25,618 nucleotides of DNA from CBDFLT01 sp965249225 (GTDB taxonomy: Bacteria; Chloroflexota; Dehalococcoidia; Lucifugimonadales; G963668185): contig CBDFLT010000003.1 of assembly GCA_965249225.1 (NCBI GenBank), forward strand, positions 1-25,618. The letters run 5' to 3'. Positions 8,658 to 16,612 of this stretch are shown in pieces. The translations under genes and the position numbers were made by a program. Position 1 is the stretch's first letter. Each line of letters begins with the position of its first letter. The notes under the pieces are model-generated. The model was not told the origin of the DNA. It saw only the letters and a list, made by a program, of their open reading frames with translations, and ran no database searches.

Positions 8658-9495
8658 TCGACCCTCCCTTCGGTCTACTCCCAGACATCGGAAGACGCCG
8701 CGCTTCACCGAGCCGGACTCTGAGTGAGCCAAATTTTAGGCTCAGCCGTTGGCGCAGTCAAGCGAAAGGCCTGTCGTCAGAGTGGGGGTGGCAGATGCAC
8801 CGTGGCCGGCGAGCCGGCCCGCGACTTAGCAAAGCCGCGGTCCGAGCTGGTCATGCGAACACACGTGGGTGTGTTTCTATGGGAAGTGGATTGGATGGAG
8901 CCAATGCTCCCGGCCCTGTAACTGACAGGGCTTCGTCGACATATTACAGACTCATCGCAACTGATCAGGCTTCGGGCTAAAGACTCGCCGCGCGATTCTG
9001 AAACTAATCACCCCCGTACCTCCCAGGATCAAGACCGCCTCGCTTTGACTCCTCCACCTGCGCCTACCTATGGAAGGCGCCCACCTGGGCCAGGGGGAAA
9101 CGCCTCTCACGAGTGCACAGAGCGCTGACTCATCGACCCATAGTTCATAGCCCCATTTCCCACACCGACTCGAAATTGCATCACTGGCGGGGCCGGCCAT
9201 GTCACCTGACCTGGGCACAGCGTCGCATCCCAGTTGGCATGGCAGTATCAGGCCCCCGGTCGATGGGGCTGGCGGATATAGTGTGGCTGTGTTTGAGGTA
9301 GGAAAGCAGTAGGTAGGTCGTGAGAGCCAACAAGCTGAGCACTTACGTGTGATCGACGCTACCCGTGGGATTGATGCATAATGACCACCGCGGGTGTAAA
9401 ATCAGGAGAATCAGCTTTTGGTTTTAGCAGGCACGGTCGCCGCAGCCGCGGCTTGATCCTACGAACACAGTAATATCGCTTGTGGAGGCATTACC
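8658..9495. other. Long intergenic region with two small hairpins
   Basis: These 838 bases have no reading frame that looks like protein on either strand. Two perfect 7-bp stems lie 37 bases apart: AACACAC/GTGTGTT (8858-8864 with 8869-8875, then TTT) and GCCCTGT/ACAGGGC (8913-8919 with 8925-8931). They could be weak terminators or part of a small RNA. The region must also contain divergent promoters for the DUF1989 and FAH genes. Confidence 0.35.
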
Positions 9496-10293
9496 ATGAG
9501 GATCGCGCGATACAAGGCAGGCAGCCTGGTAACCTACGGTATTGTGGAGGGCGACACGGTTACCGACATCACGGGTACACCATTCGAGAAATACGAGGCC
9601 ACCGGACAAAAACACGCACTCTCGGAGGTGAAGTTGCTGGCTCCGGGCGTGCCACGGAACTTGCTTGGTGCGGGGATAAACTCCGAGACCCACCGGGCGA
9701 ACCAGACGAAGGAGGGGTACGTCACGGCGGGGCGCGCCCTGCAGGAGCCCCAGGTCTTGGTCCGCAGCGTCGGCTCTATCATAGGCCACGAAGACAAGGT
9801 GGTTCGATGGGACTATCCCGACAGAATTAACGAAGAGGTGGAGCTGGTGGTGGTCATTGGCAAGACCATCAGCAATGTCAGCGGCCCGGCCGTGTTCGAT
9901 CACATCTTCGGGTATAGCGTGGGGAACGACGTGACCAACTGGGGTGGTGAGGAGATTAGGCAAGTCTGGCGGGCCAAGAATGCGGATACCAGCCACCCCA
10001 TCGGACCATGGATAGAGACAGACCTGGACCCCTCCAACGCCATGATGAGGGCCAGGGTCAATGGCGTGGTAACCCAGGAACAAAGCACGTCTGCGTACAA
10101 CTTCGACGTGCCGAAGTATATTGGCTACATATCCAGATACCACACCCTCTACCCAGGGGATATGGTCTTCATGGGGACAGTTGGATCTCCCGGGGAGATC
10201 AACCCGGGTGATGTGGTGGAGGTCGAGATAGAGGGGATAGGCACCCTCAGGAACTACGTCATATCCGAGGCCGAGGCAAGAAGGGGAGCCTGA
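9496..10293 (+). CDS. Fumarylacetoacetate hydrolase (FAH)-family protein
   Basis: This 265-residue protein has the usual single-domain FAH layout: a short N-terminal lobe (MRIARYKAGSLVTYGIVEGD) followed by the catalytic domain. Metal ligands fit Glu114 and Glu116 in NEEVEL and Asp145 in GNDVTN. The KNADTSHPIGPWI segment matches the family's K-x-x-D-x-x-x-P-IGP substrate region, and LYPGDMVFMGTVGSPGEINPGD is the typical C-terminal loop. Members cleave or isomerise C-C bonds in 2,4-diketo or 2-hydroxy-dienoic acids at the end of aromatic catabolism. The precise substrate is not readable. GGAGG at 9484-9488 sets the start. It is a single-gene unit closed by a strong hairpin. Confidence 0.88.
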   Translation: MRIARYKAGSLVTYGIVEGDTVTDITGTPFEKYEATGQKHALSEVKLLAPGVPRNLLGAGINSETHRANQTKEGYVTAGRALQEPQVLVRSVGSIIGHEDKVVRWDYPDRINEEVELVVVIGKTISNVSGPAVFDHIFGYSVGNDVTNWGGEEIRQVWRAKNADTSHPIGPWIETDLDPSNAMMRARVNGVVTQEQSTSAYNFDVPKYIGYISRYHTLYPGDMVFMGTVGSPGEINPGDVVEVEIEGIGTLRNYVISEAEARRGA

Positions 10294-10380
10294 TAGACGG
10301 GCGCCCGCCGCCACTGGTATCGGGCTCCCACGTTTGCCATGCCGAGTGTAGCCGCGGCCTGCTCAGTTCCCAAGGCGACA

Positions 10381-10416
10381 TAAGGACACCCCCGGCAAGT
10401 ACCGGGGGTGTCCTTA
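10381..10416. terminator. Perfect hairpin after the FAH gene
   Basis: A perfect 15-bp stem (10381-10395 with 10402-10416) encloses a 6-base loop and includes a GC-rich core with TAAGGA/TCCTTA ends. It separates the FAH gene from the convergent response-regulator gene. There is only a short T/A tract, so both efficiency and direction are uncertain. Confidence 0.75.
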
Positions 10417-10513
10417 TTGGGGGCGGTGCCCCCGCGAGTGGCGGACTCGGTAACGAGTTTGTACTGTTATGCGAGAGGGTCCAGCACAGCAAACGCTGAC
10501 CCGTTCGTAAAGA

Positions 10514-11185
10514 TCAGGTCCCGAAGGTCCTCCAGTCCATAGGGACGGGGTTGGATATCCATCCCTTGCGCAGCGCTATGGTCACCGCGTGAGTACGGTC
10601 ATTGACGTCCAGCTTCCGGAGCACGGAGGTGACGTGATTCTTCACCGTCTGTATGGTGATCTCCAGGTCATCGGCGATCTCTTTATTGCTCATGCCCGCA
10701 GCGGCCCTTTCCAAGACCTGCTTCTCCCGGCTTGAAAGACCGGCAGGGTCATGCTGGGCCCCGAGGTACCGTCCATGGAGCAGGCTCGGGACTACTCGGG
10801 AGTCGAGGTGAGCTCCGCCTCCGGCGACTTCGTGAATCGCCCTCACCATCTCGGCCCGGTTTCCCCTCTTCAGCAGGAACCCGTCGGCTCCCGCTTCAAC
10901 AGCCGGGCCAATGAACTCGTCTCCGTAGGAGGTCAGCATGATCACCTTTACATCGTAGTCACCCGTCTTCAACCGCCGGAGGGTCTCAATGCCGTCCATG
11001 CCGGCGAGCCTGGCATCCAGAAGCACGACGTCCGCGCGTGTAACGCGTAGCCTCTCCATCGCCTCCTCGCCGCTTTCAGCGTCACCGACCACGCACAACT
11101 CCTCTTCCCGCTCGAGCATGCTGCGCAGGCCTTCGCAGACTATGAAATGGTCGTCTACCACAAAAACGCGTACAACGCTCATCAT
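10514..11185 (-). CDS. NarL/FixJ-type response regulator
   Basis: This 223-residue regulator has a receiver domain (about 4-120) with the acidic pair Asp11/Asp12, phospho-acceptor Asp57, Thr85 and Lys106 all present. A LuxR-type helix-turn-helix follows at about 150-205 (LSSREKQVLERAAAGMSNKEIADDL, then TIQTVKNHVTSVLRKL). It should be phosphorylated by the kinase encoded immediately upstream; the kinase stop codon and this ATG are one base apart. The GAGGT that serves as ribosome-binding site lies inside the end of the kinase gene, and an alternative ATG follows directly at 11182. Its targets are not known, but the pair lies divergent from the two FtsZ-family genes, which makes their promoters candidates. 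Confidence 0.93.
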   Translation of the reverse strand: MMSVVRVFVVDDHFIVCEGLRSMLEREEELCVVGDAESGEEAMERLRVTRADVVLLDARLAGMDGIETLRRLKTGDYDVKVIMLTSYGDEFIGPAVEAGADGFLLKRGNRAEMVRAIHEVAGGGAHLDSRVVPSLLHGRYLGAQHDPAGLSSREKQVLERAAAGMSNKEIADDLEITIQTVKNHVTSVLRKLDVNDRTHAVTIALRKGWISNPVPMDWRTFGT

Positions 11186-11186
11186 G

Positions 11187-12710
11187 CTACCTCGGACCTG
11201 TAATGGGCTCGGCTTCCCGTTCCGGTATGTAATCCCAGGCCCCGCTGGACGGTTCTGAGGCCTGCATGTACGGGATTAGCAGGGTGATCTGAGTACCGCC
11301 ATCCGTGCCGGACTGGATTCCGAGAGTGCCCCCCAGCGTGTGGGCCCGCTCCTCCATTGTCGCCAGCCCGAGGTGTCCACCTTCGGCCAGAAAGTCGGCG
11401 TCGGCGTCGAATCCCACCCCGTTATCCCGGACCACGGCCCAGAGGGCGCCATTGTGGAGCCCTACGCGCACCTCCGCCTCCGTTGCCCGCGAGTGTTTGC
11501 GGACGTTGGCGAGGGCCTCTTGGACCACCCGGTACACCGCCAGCTCCAAAGAGGCAGGCAGCCGCGGCACGTCTTCTCTAGCCTGGAAGCCGGTGGGCAG
11601 TCCCGTGTCTCTCTCGAATAGGGCGGTGTAACGATCCAGCGCCTTTACCAGCCCCACATGTTCCAGCTCCGGCGGGTGCAGGGCGGTCGCGGTCTGTCGA
11701 AGCTCCTGCAGAGTCCTGTCCAGCCTACCGCGGATCTGCTCTAGCTCCCCGGCGATCCGGTCCCTGTCTCCGCGCCGGAAGGACTCCAGACAGGCTTCCA
11801 CGTGGTACACGGCGCTGGTGAGCCATTGGACTGGGGAATCGTGCAGCTCGACGGCGAGACGTTTGCGCTCGTCATCCTGGGCTCTCACGGCCCTGTCCAA
11901 TAGCTGTTCCAGGCGTGCCCGCTGGGCGGCGGATGTGGCCAGGCCCAGGGCATGGGCCACCCACGCGGCCATCTGCTTCGATACGCCGCTCAGCGCACGC
12001 AGGTCGTTCTGCGTATAAGGGTCCCCGGACGGCCTGGGCGCGAGGGCCACGATGCCGACCAACTGCTCCCTCAGTTTCACCGGAACGAGCACGCTGACCC
12101 GGCACCTCTCCAGCTCCGATTCCTCCCGGCCGGAGAGAGGAAGGTACCAGGGTTCATTGCGTAACTCCTCACGCCTCAAAGGATCATCGTGGAAGCGCAG
12201 CCAGGTGACGATGGCCCCGGCGGAGGGCAGCTGGAAGGACCGGGTCCCGCTGTATACCCTACGGGATACGGGCACGAACCAGGTGCCCTTGGCCGCCGGC
12301 ACGAGAAGCCGCACGTCCGCGGCACCGGTGGCCACGGTTATTGCGTGCTCGACGGCCAGGGCCAAAGTGTCCAGGTCCGTAATATCCCGGGCATATGTGT
12401 TGAGAATCCGCGAGGCACGGCGTGAATCTCCGCGGGCGCCAGGCAGCCGGTCCCCCACGTACCGCCGGACCCGCCGGGCCACCGGCCCGCTCAGCACCAC
12501 TGCGTACATCAAGAGACCCGCCAGAAGGGCGGGCCAGGAGAAGGGCGGCGATTCGGATCGAATTGCGGCGCTATGAAGGGCCAGCGCGGCAACGTAGGTG
12601 CCGAATCCGACGGCGGAAGCGACGCTTATCGGGGCTCCCCTGGCGGCCAGGTGCCACCAACCCAAGGGCCCTTGGGTCGCGCTCCTGCGCCCTTTCAAAT
12701 ACAGTACCAA
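11187..12710 (-). CDS. NarL-family sensor histidine kinase with GAF-like domain
   Basis: This 507-residue kinase has two predicted membrane helices (about 27-47 and 58-78), then a GAF-like sensing region (about 110-255). The HisKA_3 dimerisation box ERKRLAVELHDSPVQWL has phospho-acceptor His290. A HATPase domain follows, with N-box EALANVRKHS (398-407), G-box DNGVGFD (429-435) and GGHLGLATMEERA. The short extracytoplasmic loop between the helices leaves little room for ligand binding outside, so the signal is probably sensed in the GAF region. The frame has no early ATG. The start is taken as TTG at 12710, preceded by GGAGG and GGGAAGG within 15 bases. It forms an operon with the response regulator. 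Confidence 0.9.
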   Translation of the reverse strand: MVLYLKGRRSATQGPLGWWHLAARGAPISVASAVGFGTYVAALALHSAAIRSESPPFSWPALLAGLLMYAVVLSGPVARRVRRYVGDRLPGARGDSRRASRILNTYARDITDLDTLALAVEHAITVATGAADVRLLVPAAKGTWFVPVSRRVYSGTRSFQLPSAGAIVTWLRFHDDPLRREELRNEPWYLPLSGREESELERCRVSVLVPVKLREQLVGIVALAPRPSGDPYTQNDLRALSGVSKQMAAWVAHALGLATSAAQRARLEQLLDRAVRAQDDERKRLAVELHDSPVQWLTSAVYHVEACLESFRRGDRDRIAGELEQIRGRLDRTLQELRQTATALHPPELEHVGLVKALDRYTALFERDTGLPTGFQAREDVPRLPASLELAVYRVVQEALANVRKHSRATEAEVRVGLHNGALWAVVRDNGVGFDADADFLAEGGHLGLATMEERAHTLGGTLGIQSGTDGGTQITLLIPYMQASEPSSGAWDYIPEREAEPITGPR

Positions 12711-13033
12711 GACCTTCCCACCTCCTGTGCCACAGCCTCAACATCCCCGTCACAGCCCTGTCCCGCTCTCCGAATTCCTTCAGTGCCTTCGTGACGCTAT
12801 CACGTAAACCAGAGATTATTCTAGGTTAATAGATACATCTTGTTACGAATTCGGCGCATTGGTTGCGATTATAGTAAAAGATCAAGGTTAATTTTAGACA
12901 GTTTTTGGCTTTTATATCATTTCTGACTCCTATCCGCTTCGTCTAACCTTGGATGTTTGCGTATCCAGTTTCGAACAAAACTCGAAAATATCCTGATACT
13001 TTACTCCACATCGCCCCCATATCGAACTCAGCT
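12711..13033. other. AT-rich divergent promoter region
   Basis: Between the kinase gene (minus) and the first FtsZ-like gene (plus) the composition becomes AT-rich, especially 12815-12970, unlike the flanking genes. This fits a divergent control region. No convincing coding frame is present. Several TATA-like runs occur, but I could not single out one promoter. Confidence 0.4.
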
Positions 13034-13080
13034 GGTACTTTTGGTTCCGGGGCCAATAGGACTTTCGAAGGATGTCAGGC
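13034..13080 (+). promoter_or_regulatory. Conserved ftsZ upstream element, copy 1
   Basis: This 47-base segment matches 14209-14255 without gaps at about 35 of 47 positions. It contains two ACTTTYG motifs (13037-13043 and 13061-13067) spaced 24 bases apart and ends in GGATGTCAG. ATGTCA (13072-13077) followed after 18 bases by TAATAT (13096-13101) could be a promoter, which would put the repeats in an activator position. It lies 93 bases before the first FtsZ-like gene. Confidence 0.6.
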
Positions 13081-13173
13081 ACTCCGGACGCAACCTAATA
13101 TTCTGCGGAAGTGTCGCGGGCGGTGCCGCAAAAATGACGCCCGGGGCCACCACAGAGCTAAGGGGGTGGGGTG

Positions 13174-14196
13174 ATGCCTTACTTGGACCGGGCACCGGCG
13201 ACCAATGGACGGGCCATTGAAGAGCTTGGTCTGCGCAGCCGCCGCGCCCAGTCTGGTTCGGAGTGGCATCCAGACCTGCTCCGCATCATGGTTGTCGGGG
13301 TCGGCGACGCGGGGGCCAAGTGCGTCGCGAGCGTGGCCGACCAGGGAGTACCGGGTGTCCGACACCTGCTGGTCAACAGCGATATAGAACCCCTCGCAGG
13401 AATCCGAACCGACGCCGGAATCGTCAACATCCGACAGCAATACCGTCGCGGAAGGTCCGGGATTCTGGATACCCAGGCAAGGGAACTGTTCCTCGATGAG
13501 TCCGGAGCGGATTTGGCCCAGGCCATGGAGGGCGCCCAGCTGGTGTTCGTGACGGCGGGGATGGGCGGATTCACCGGCACCAAGGCCACCCCTTACGTAG
13601 CCGGCATTGCCGGGGACTTGGGAGCTTTCGTCGTGAGTGTCGTGACCACACCCTTCAGCTTCGAAGGGAGCAGACGCATCGGCGAGGCGGTGGCCGGCGT
13701 AGCCCGGCTCAGAGAGCGTTCGCACAGTCTGGTGGTGATCCATAGCGATCGCCTGCTCTGCAGCGTAGGCCAGGGTGCGGAGATCGTCGAGGCCTTCCAA
13801 ACTGCCGACGACGTTGTTAGCAGAGGGATCGCCGATATGGCGGAGCTATTGAACAACTCGCCCCAAATGCAGGTAGCTTTCTCCGACTTCCGTGGCGTAC
13901 TGAGCTACCCCGGGGGGATTCTGCTGGCGATGGGACAGGGCAAGGGCGCCACGGCCGCCGCGGATGCGGCCCGTCACGCCATAGCCAATCCACTCCTGAA
14001 TTTATCCGTCAAGGGCGCAGAAGGGGTCGTCTTCCTGGTAAAGGGTGGCCCTCATCTTACCGCCGAGGCCGTCAACCGCGCCTGGGACCACATCGCCAGC
14101 AATCTCCACAGGAAAGCGCGGGTAATCGGAGCAATGTGCATAGACGAAGCCCTCGGCGAGAGGGTAAATCTGACCCTCCTGGCCACCGGTTTATAG
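13174..14196 (+). CDS. Degenerate FtsZ paralogue (probable pseudo-GTPase)
   Basis: This 340-residue FtsZ-family protein aligns along its length with the canonical FtsZ encoded next. Nucleotide-site loops are altered. T1 reads GVGDAGAK (42-49) where GVGGGGxN is expected. The tubulin signature GGGTGTGAAP is GGFTGTKATP (131-140). The T7 catalytic loop NxDFAD is QVAFSD (233-238), losing the first Asp. Structural motifs such as VVTTPFSFEG and HAIANPLLNLSVKGAEGV are kept, so the fold is probably intact while GTP hydrolysis, and perhaps binding, is impaired. There is no linker or C-terminal peptide. The ATG at 13174 has GGGGG 7 bases ahead; a GTG directly before it is possible. A role as regulator or copolymer of the active FtsZ is inference. 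Confidence 0.88.
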   Translation: MPYLDRAPATNGRAIEELGLRSRRAQSGSEWHPDLLRIMVVGVGDAGAKCVASVADQGVPGVRHLLVNSDIEPLAGIRTDAGIVNIRQQYRRGRSGILDTQARELFLDESGADLAQAMEGAQLVFVTAGMGGFTGTKATPYVAGIAGDLGAFVVSVVTTPFSFEGSRRIGEAVAGVARLRERSHSLVVIHSDRLLCSVGQGAEIVEAFQTADDVVSRGIADMAELLNNSPQMQVAFSDFRGVLSYPGGILLAMGQGKGATAAADAARHAIANPLLNLSVKGAEGVVFLVKGGPHLTAEAVNRAWDHIASNLHRKARVIGAMCIDEALGERVNLTLLATGL

Positions 14197-14208
14197 GTTG
14201 GACCAATT

Positions 14209-14255
14209 AGTACTTTTGCGTCATGGGGTATTAGAACTTTTGAGGGATGTCAGCC
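14209..14255 (+). promoter_or_regulatory. Conserved ftsZ upstream element, copy 2
   Basis: This is the counterpart of the element at 13034-13080, at the same internal spacing: ACTTTTG at 14212-14218 and 14236-14242, then GGGATGTCAG. ATGTCA (14248-14253) and TACAAT (14271-14276) are 17 bases apart and form a plausible promoter. The element ends 80 bases before the canonical FtsZ gene. Its conservation between two paralogues' leaders suggests shared regulation or a duplicated promoter retained under selection. Confidence 0.6.
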
Positions 14256-14335
14256 CTGAGAGGGAATAAATACAATCTCGGCGAATGACCTAAAGGACTC
14301 ATACGAATCAGGAGCTCACGGGAAAGGAGTGAGTC

Positions 14336-15430
14336 ATGGCGAACGGACACGGACGAGTAGCAGACGGTCTGGTGAAAGTGAAGGATGTCGATGCGGTACA
14401 GCAGGCAAAGATAAACGCGTCCTACAGGGACACTTCGTGGGACAGGGCTCCCGCCCGCATCACCGTGATAGGTGTTGGCGGCGGCGGGTGTAACTGCGTG
14501 CGCCGGATGCTCAGTCACACGGTGCCCGGCGTCAGGTACGTGATGGTAAACACCGACATCAAGTCGCTGGAGCCGGTGGCCCACGTCACCGATGTTGTCC
14601 AGATCGGCGAAAAAGTGACCCGTGGATGGGGAGCCGGTGGCGACGTCCGAATGGGCGAGAAGGCCGCCGAGGAGTCGGCCAACAATCTTCGCGCCACTCT
14701 GAAAAACTCGGAGATGGTGTTCATAACCGCCGGCATGGGCGGGGGCACCGGGACGGGCGCGGCCCCCTACGTAGCGCACCTTGCCAAGGAGATGGGCGCC
14801 CTGGTCATCGGAGTGGTGACCACACCGTTCAGCTTTGAGGGCACCCGGCGCATTGGGGACGCCATAGCGGGCGTCGCGCGTCTCCGTCCCTACGTGGACA
14901 ACCTGATCGTGATCCACAATGATCGCCTCCTGCAGTACGTGAGTCACGACTCCGAAATGATAGAGGCCTTCAGGACCGCCGACCAGGTGGTGACCCAGGG
15001 GATCCTGAGCGTCTCCGAGCTGATCAACGTCCCCGGAGAAATCAACGTGGACTTCGCCGATGTCCGCACCATCATGCTGCACCCGGGCGGAGCGCTGATG
15101 GCCATGGGACAGGGCACCGGCAAGATGGGCGCCCTGGAGGCCGCCAGGCAGGCAATCGCCAACCCGTTGCTCAACATCTCGATCAAGGGCGCGAACGGTG
15201 TGCTGTTCTCCGTCAAGGGCGGCGAGGAGCTAACCCTGGGCGGGGTAAACGCCGCCGGCGAGCTTATCGGGAAGTCGGTCAAGAAGGACGCGGCCATCTT
15301 CTTTGGCATGTCCATCGACGAAACCCTGGACGACACGGTCAAGCTAACGCTGATCGCCACGGGACTCAGGGAGAAGGACACCCTGGGGGCCCTGAAGTCG
15401 AAGCTACGGGCCTTCGTACCCGGAATGTAG
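14336..15430 (+). CDS. ftsZ: FtsZ, cell-division GTPase lacking the usual C-terminal tail
   Basis: This 364-residue FtsZ has the full GTPase set: T1 GVGGGGCN (46-53), tubulin signature GGGTGTGAAP (135-144), VVTTPFSFEGTRR, and catalytic T7 loop NVDFAD (237-242). It should polymerise at the division site as a GTP-dependent ring. About 40 residues precede the GTPase core. After the C-terminal domain (LTLIATGL) the protein ends within about 20 residues as LRAFVPGM, without the long linker and DIPxFLR-like peptide that normally binds FtsA or other anchors. AAAGGAGTGA (14323-14332) sets the start. Neighbours are the degenerate paralogue upstream and a strong terminator downstream. No ftsA, ftsQ or mur genes are near, unlike a standard division cluster, so it may be an accessory FtsZ. 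Confidence 0.93.
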   Translation: MANGHGRVADGLVKVKDVDAVQQAKINASYRDTSWDRAPARITVIGVGGGGCNCVRRMLSHTVPGVRYVMVNTDIKSLEPVAHVTDVVQIGEKVTRGWGAGGDVRMGEKAAEESANNLRATLKNSEMVFITAGMGGGTGTGAAPYVAHLAKEMGALVIGVVTTPFSFEGTRRIGDAIAGVARLRPYVDNLIVIHNDRLLQYVSHDSEMIEAFRTADQVVTQGILSVSELINVPGEINVDFADVRTIMLHPGGALMAMGQGTGKMGALEAARQAIANPLLNISIKGANGVLFSVKGGEELTLGGVNAAGELIGKSVKKDAAIFFGMSIDETLDDTVKLTLIATGLREKDTLGALKSKLRAFVPGM

Positions 15431-15462
15431 CATCACGTTACAAAATACAGCCCGCGGAGGGA

Positions 15463-15506
15463 AGTGGGCGGCCGCCGGTAAAATCGGCGGCCGCCCACTG
15501 CTTTTT
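15463..15506 (+). terminator. Rho-independent terminator after ftsZ
   Basis: A perfect, very GC-rich 15-bp stem (15463-15477 with 15485-15499) with a 7-base loop is followed by GC and five T residues. It ends the FtsZ transcript. Confidence 0.92.
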
Positions 15507-15868
15507 CCCGCCTATGAGAACCCCGGCAGGTGAGGTTTGAGCCCGGGGGCCTGACCCGGTTAGGGCGAATGTTAACAGTTCTGAAAGAACCTTAAGCGTT
15601 CTGTAATGTTTCCGCGATACGTTCTCCCTGCGGCCATAATCCATGCAGAAAGGGAGGTGGAGGACACGGCCGGGATTGACTGATGAACAGAGGTCCCATA
15701 ACACAGTCGCAACGCCGAATGTCCTGTTTAACGCGGAAGGATCCAAGCAACCCGAATCCCATCGAGGCCGCCGATCGGTACGCTATCCCAGGGCGCCGCG
15801 ACATCGAAAGCGTCCGTTGACCATCGTGGACCGACAATCTAACGACACACCACAAATTAGGAGGAATC
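15507..15868. promoter_or_regulatory. Leader region of the secreted-protein gene with GTTCT half-sites
   Basis: This 362-base non-coding stretch precedes the small secreted-protein gene. At 15578-15602 it has alternating half-sites: GTTCT, 3 bases, AGAAC, 7 bases, GTTCT. Such an arrangement fits binding of a dimeric regulator. No known operator is claimed. The rest of the region shows no recognisable feature on either strand. Confidence 0.35.
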
Positions 15869-16306
15869 ATGATTGGATTAAGGACAGTGACTGTTCTGGC
15901 CGTGCTAGTAATTGGGCTGGTCGGCACTGCGGCGATCGCATCGGCTCAAGGGCCCAATGGCAGGCCCCAGTCCTGGGCCGACGGTGAACTATTTGCCGGG
16001 GTCGTAACGCCGGCCACGTTCAACCCGGCGAGCGAACCCTTCGACGAGCTCTATCACGGGATAGTGGGACAGGATGGCCCTGGCCAGGGCGGTGGATTCC
16101 TAAATGGGGTCCCACTTATTTCGGAGTCCAAGCCCGGGGACCAAGACTATAACGGTGGAAGGTGGCACCTGAACATTCTGAAGGCCGGCGTGCCGGCCGG
16201 TAAGTATGCGGGCGCTACCAGTGTGGCCGACCTGAACCTGGCCGACTTCGTGTCCACTGCTTCCCAGGAGGGGGAAGAACTAGACAGTAAAGTCGGCTTT
16301 CAATAG
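15869..16306 (+). CDS. Small secreted protein of unknown function
   Basis: This 145-residue protein has a clear signal peptide: an N-terminal Arg, hydrophobic residues 6-20, and likely cleavage after ASA at 24-26. The mature part of about 119 residues has no cysteine and is rich in Gly, Asp and Pro. It contains SWADGELFAGVVTP, a Gly-rich GQDGPGQGGGF segment and GGRWHLNILKAGVP. I recognise no family. It has the look of a small extracytoplasmic globular protein. AGGAGG about 6 bases before the ATG supports the start. It forms a single-gene unit with its own terminator, and half-site repeats lie far upstream. Confidence 0.8.
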   Translation: MIGLRTVTVLAVLVIGLVGTAAIASAQGPNGRPQSWADGELFAGVVTPATFNPASEPFDELYHGIVGQDGPGQGGGFLNGVPLISESKPGDQDYNGGRWHLNILKAGVPAGKYAGATSVADLNLADFVSTASQEGEELDSKVGFQ

Positions 16307-16612
16307 GCTTCAGACGCGAAGGGTCCCTTCTCCTCGAAGGGACCCTTCAATTTATTGAGTACAAGGTCTTCCCACCACATATGTGCCTAGGCGCGGGGAT
16401 TGCACTGTGGTGTCGGTAAAACGTTGAGGCGGCGCTATGAATGCGACCACCATCGGTGGCGATTGCAGGGCTTTCGGTCAGATGACCCTCACCCCGCCGA
16501 AACTGTGCCGCCGGCGTCGCCTCCGCCGATAGCTGCCCTGGAAACAACTGACAATCAGCCCGCCTCGCAGATGCCCAAACAAGTTCCCGGGGCGTGCGCC
16601 AGCCTTATCCCA
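16307..16612. other. Intergenic region between convergent genes
   Basis: These 306 bases separate the small secreted-protein gene from the convergent DUF6176-like gene. A terminator hairpin occupies 16318-16348. The remaining sequence has no frame with protein character and no repeat that I could find. Confidence 0.35.
16318..16348 (+). terminator. Rho-independent terminator after secreted-protein gene
   Basis: A perfect 13-bp stem, GAAGGGTCCCTTC (16318-16330) with 16336-16348, and a 5-base loop are followed by AATTTATT. It starts 11 bases after the stop codon. Confidence 0.88.

Noticed and set aside
8952..9218. Minus-strand open frame of 88 residues in the long intergenic region
   Set aside because: No recognisable domain, no good ribosome-binding site, Arg/Ser/Trp-rich composition typical of chance frames in GC-rich DNA.
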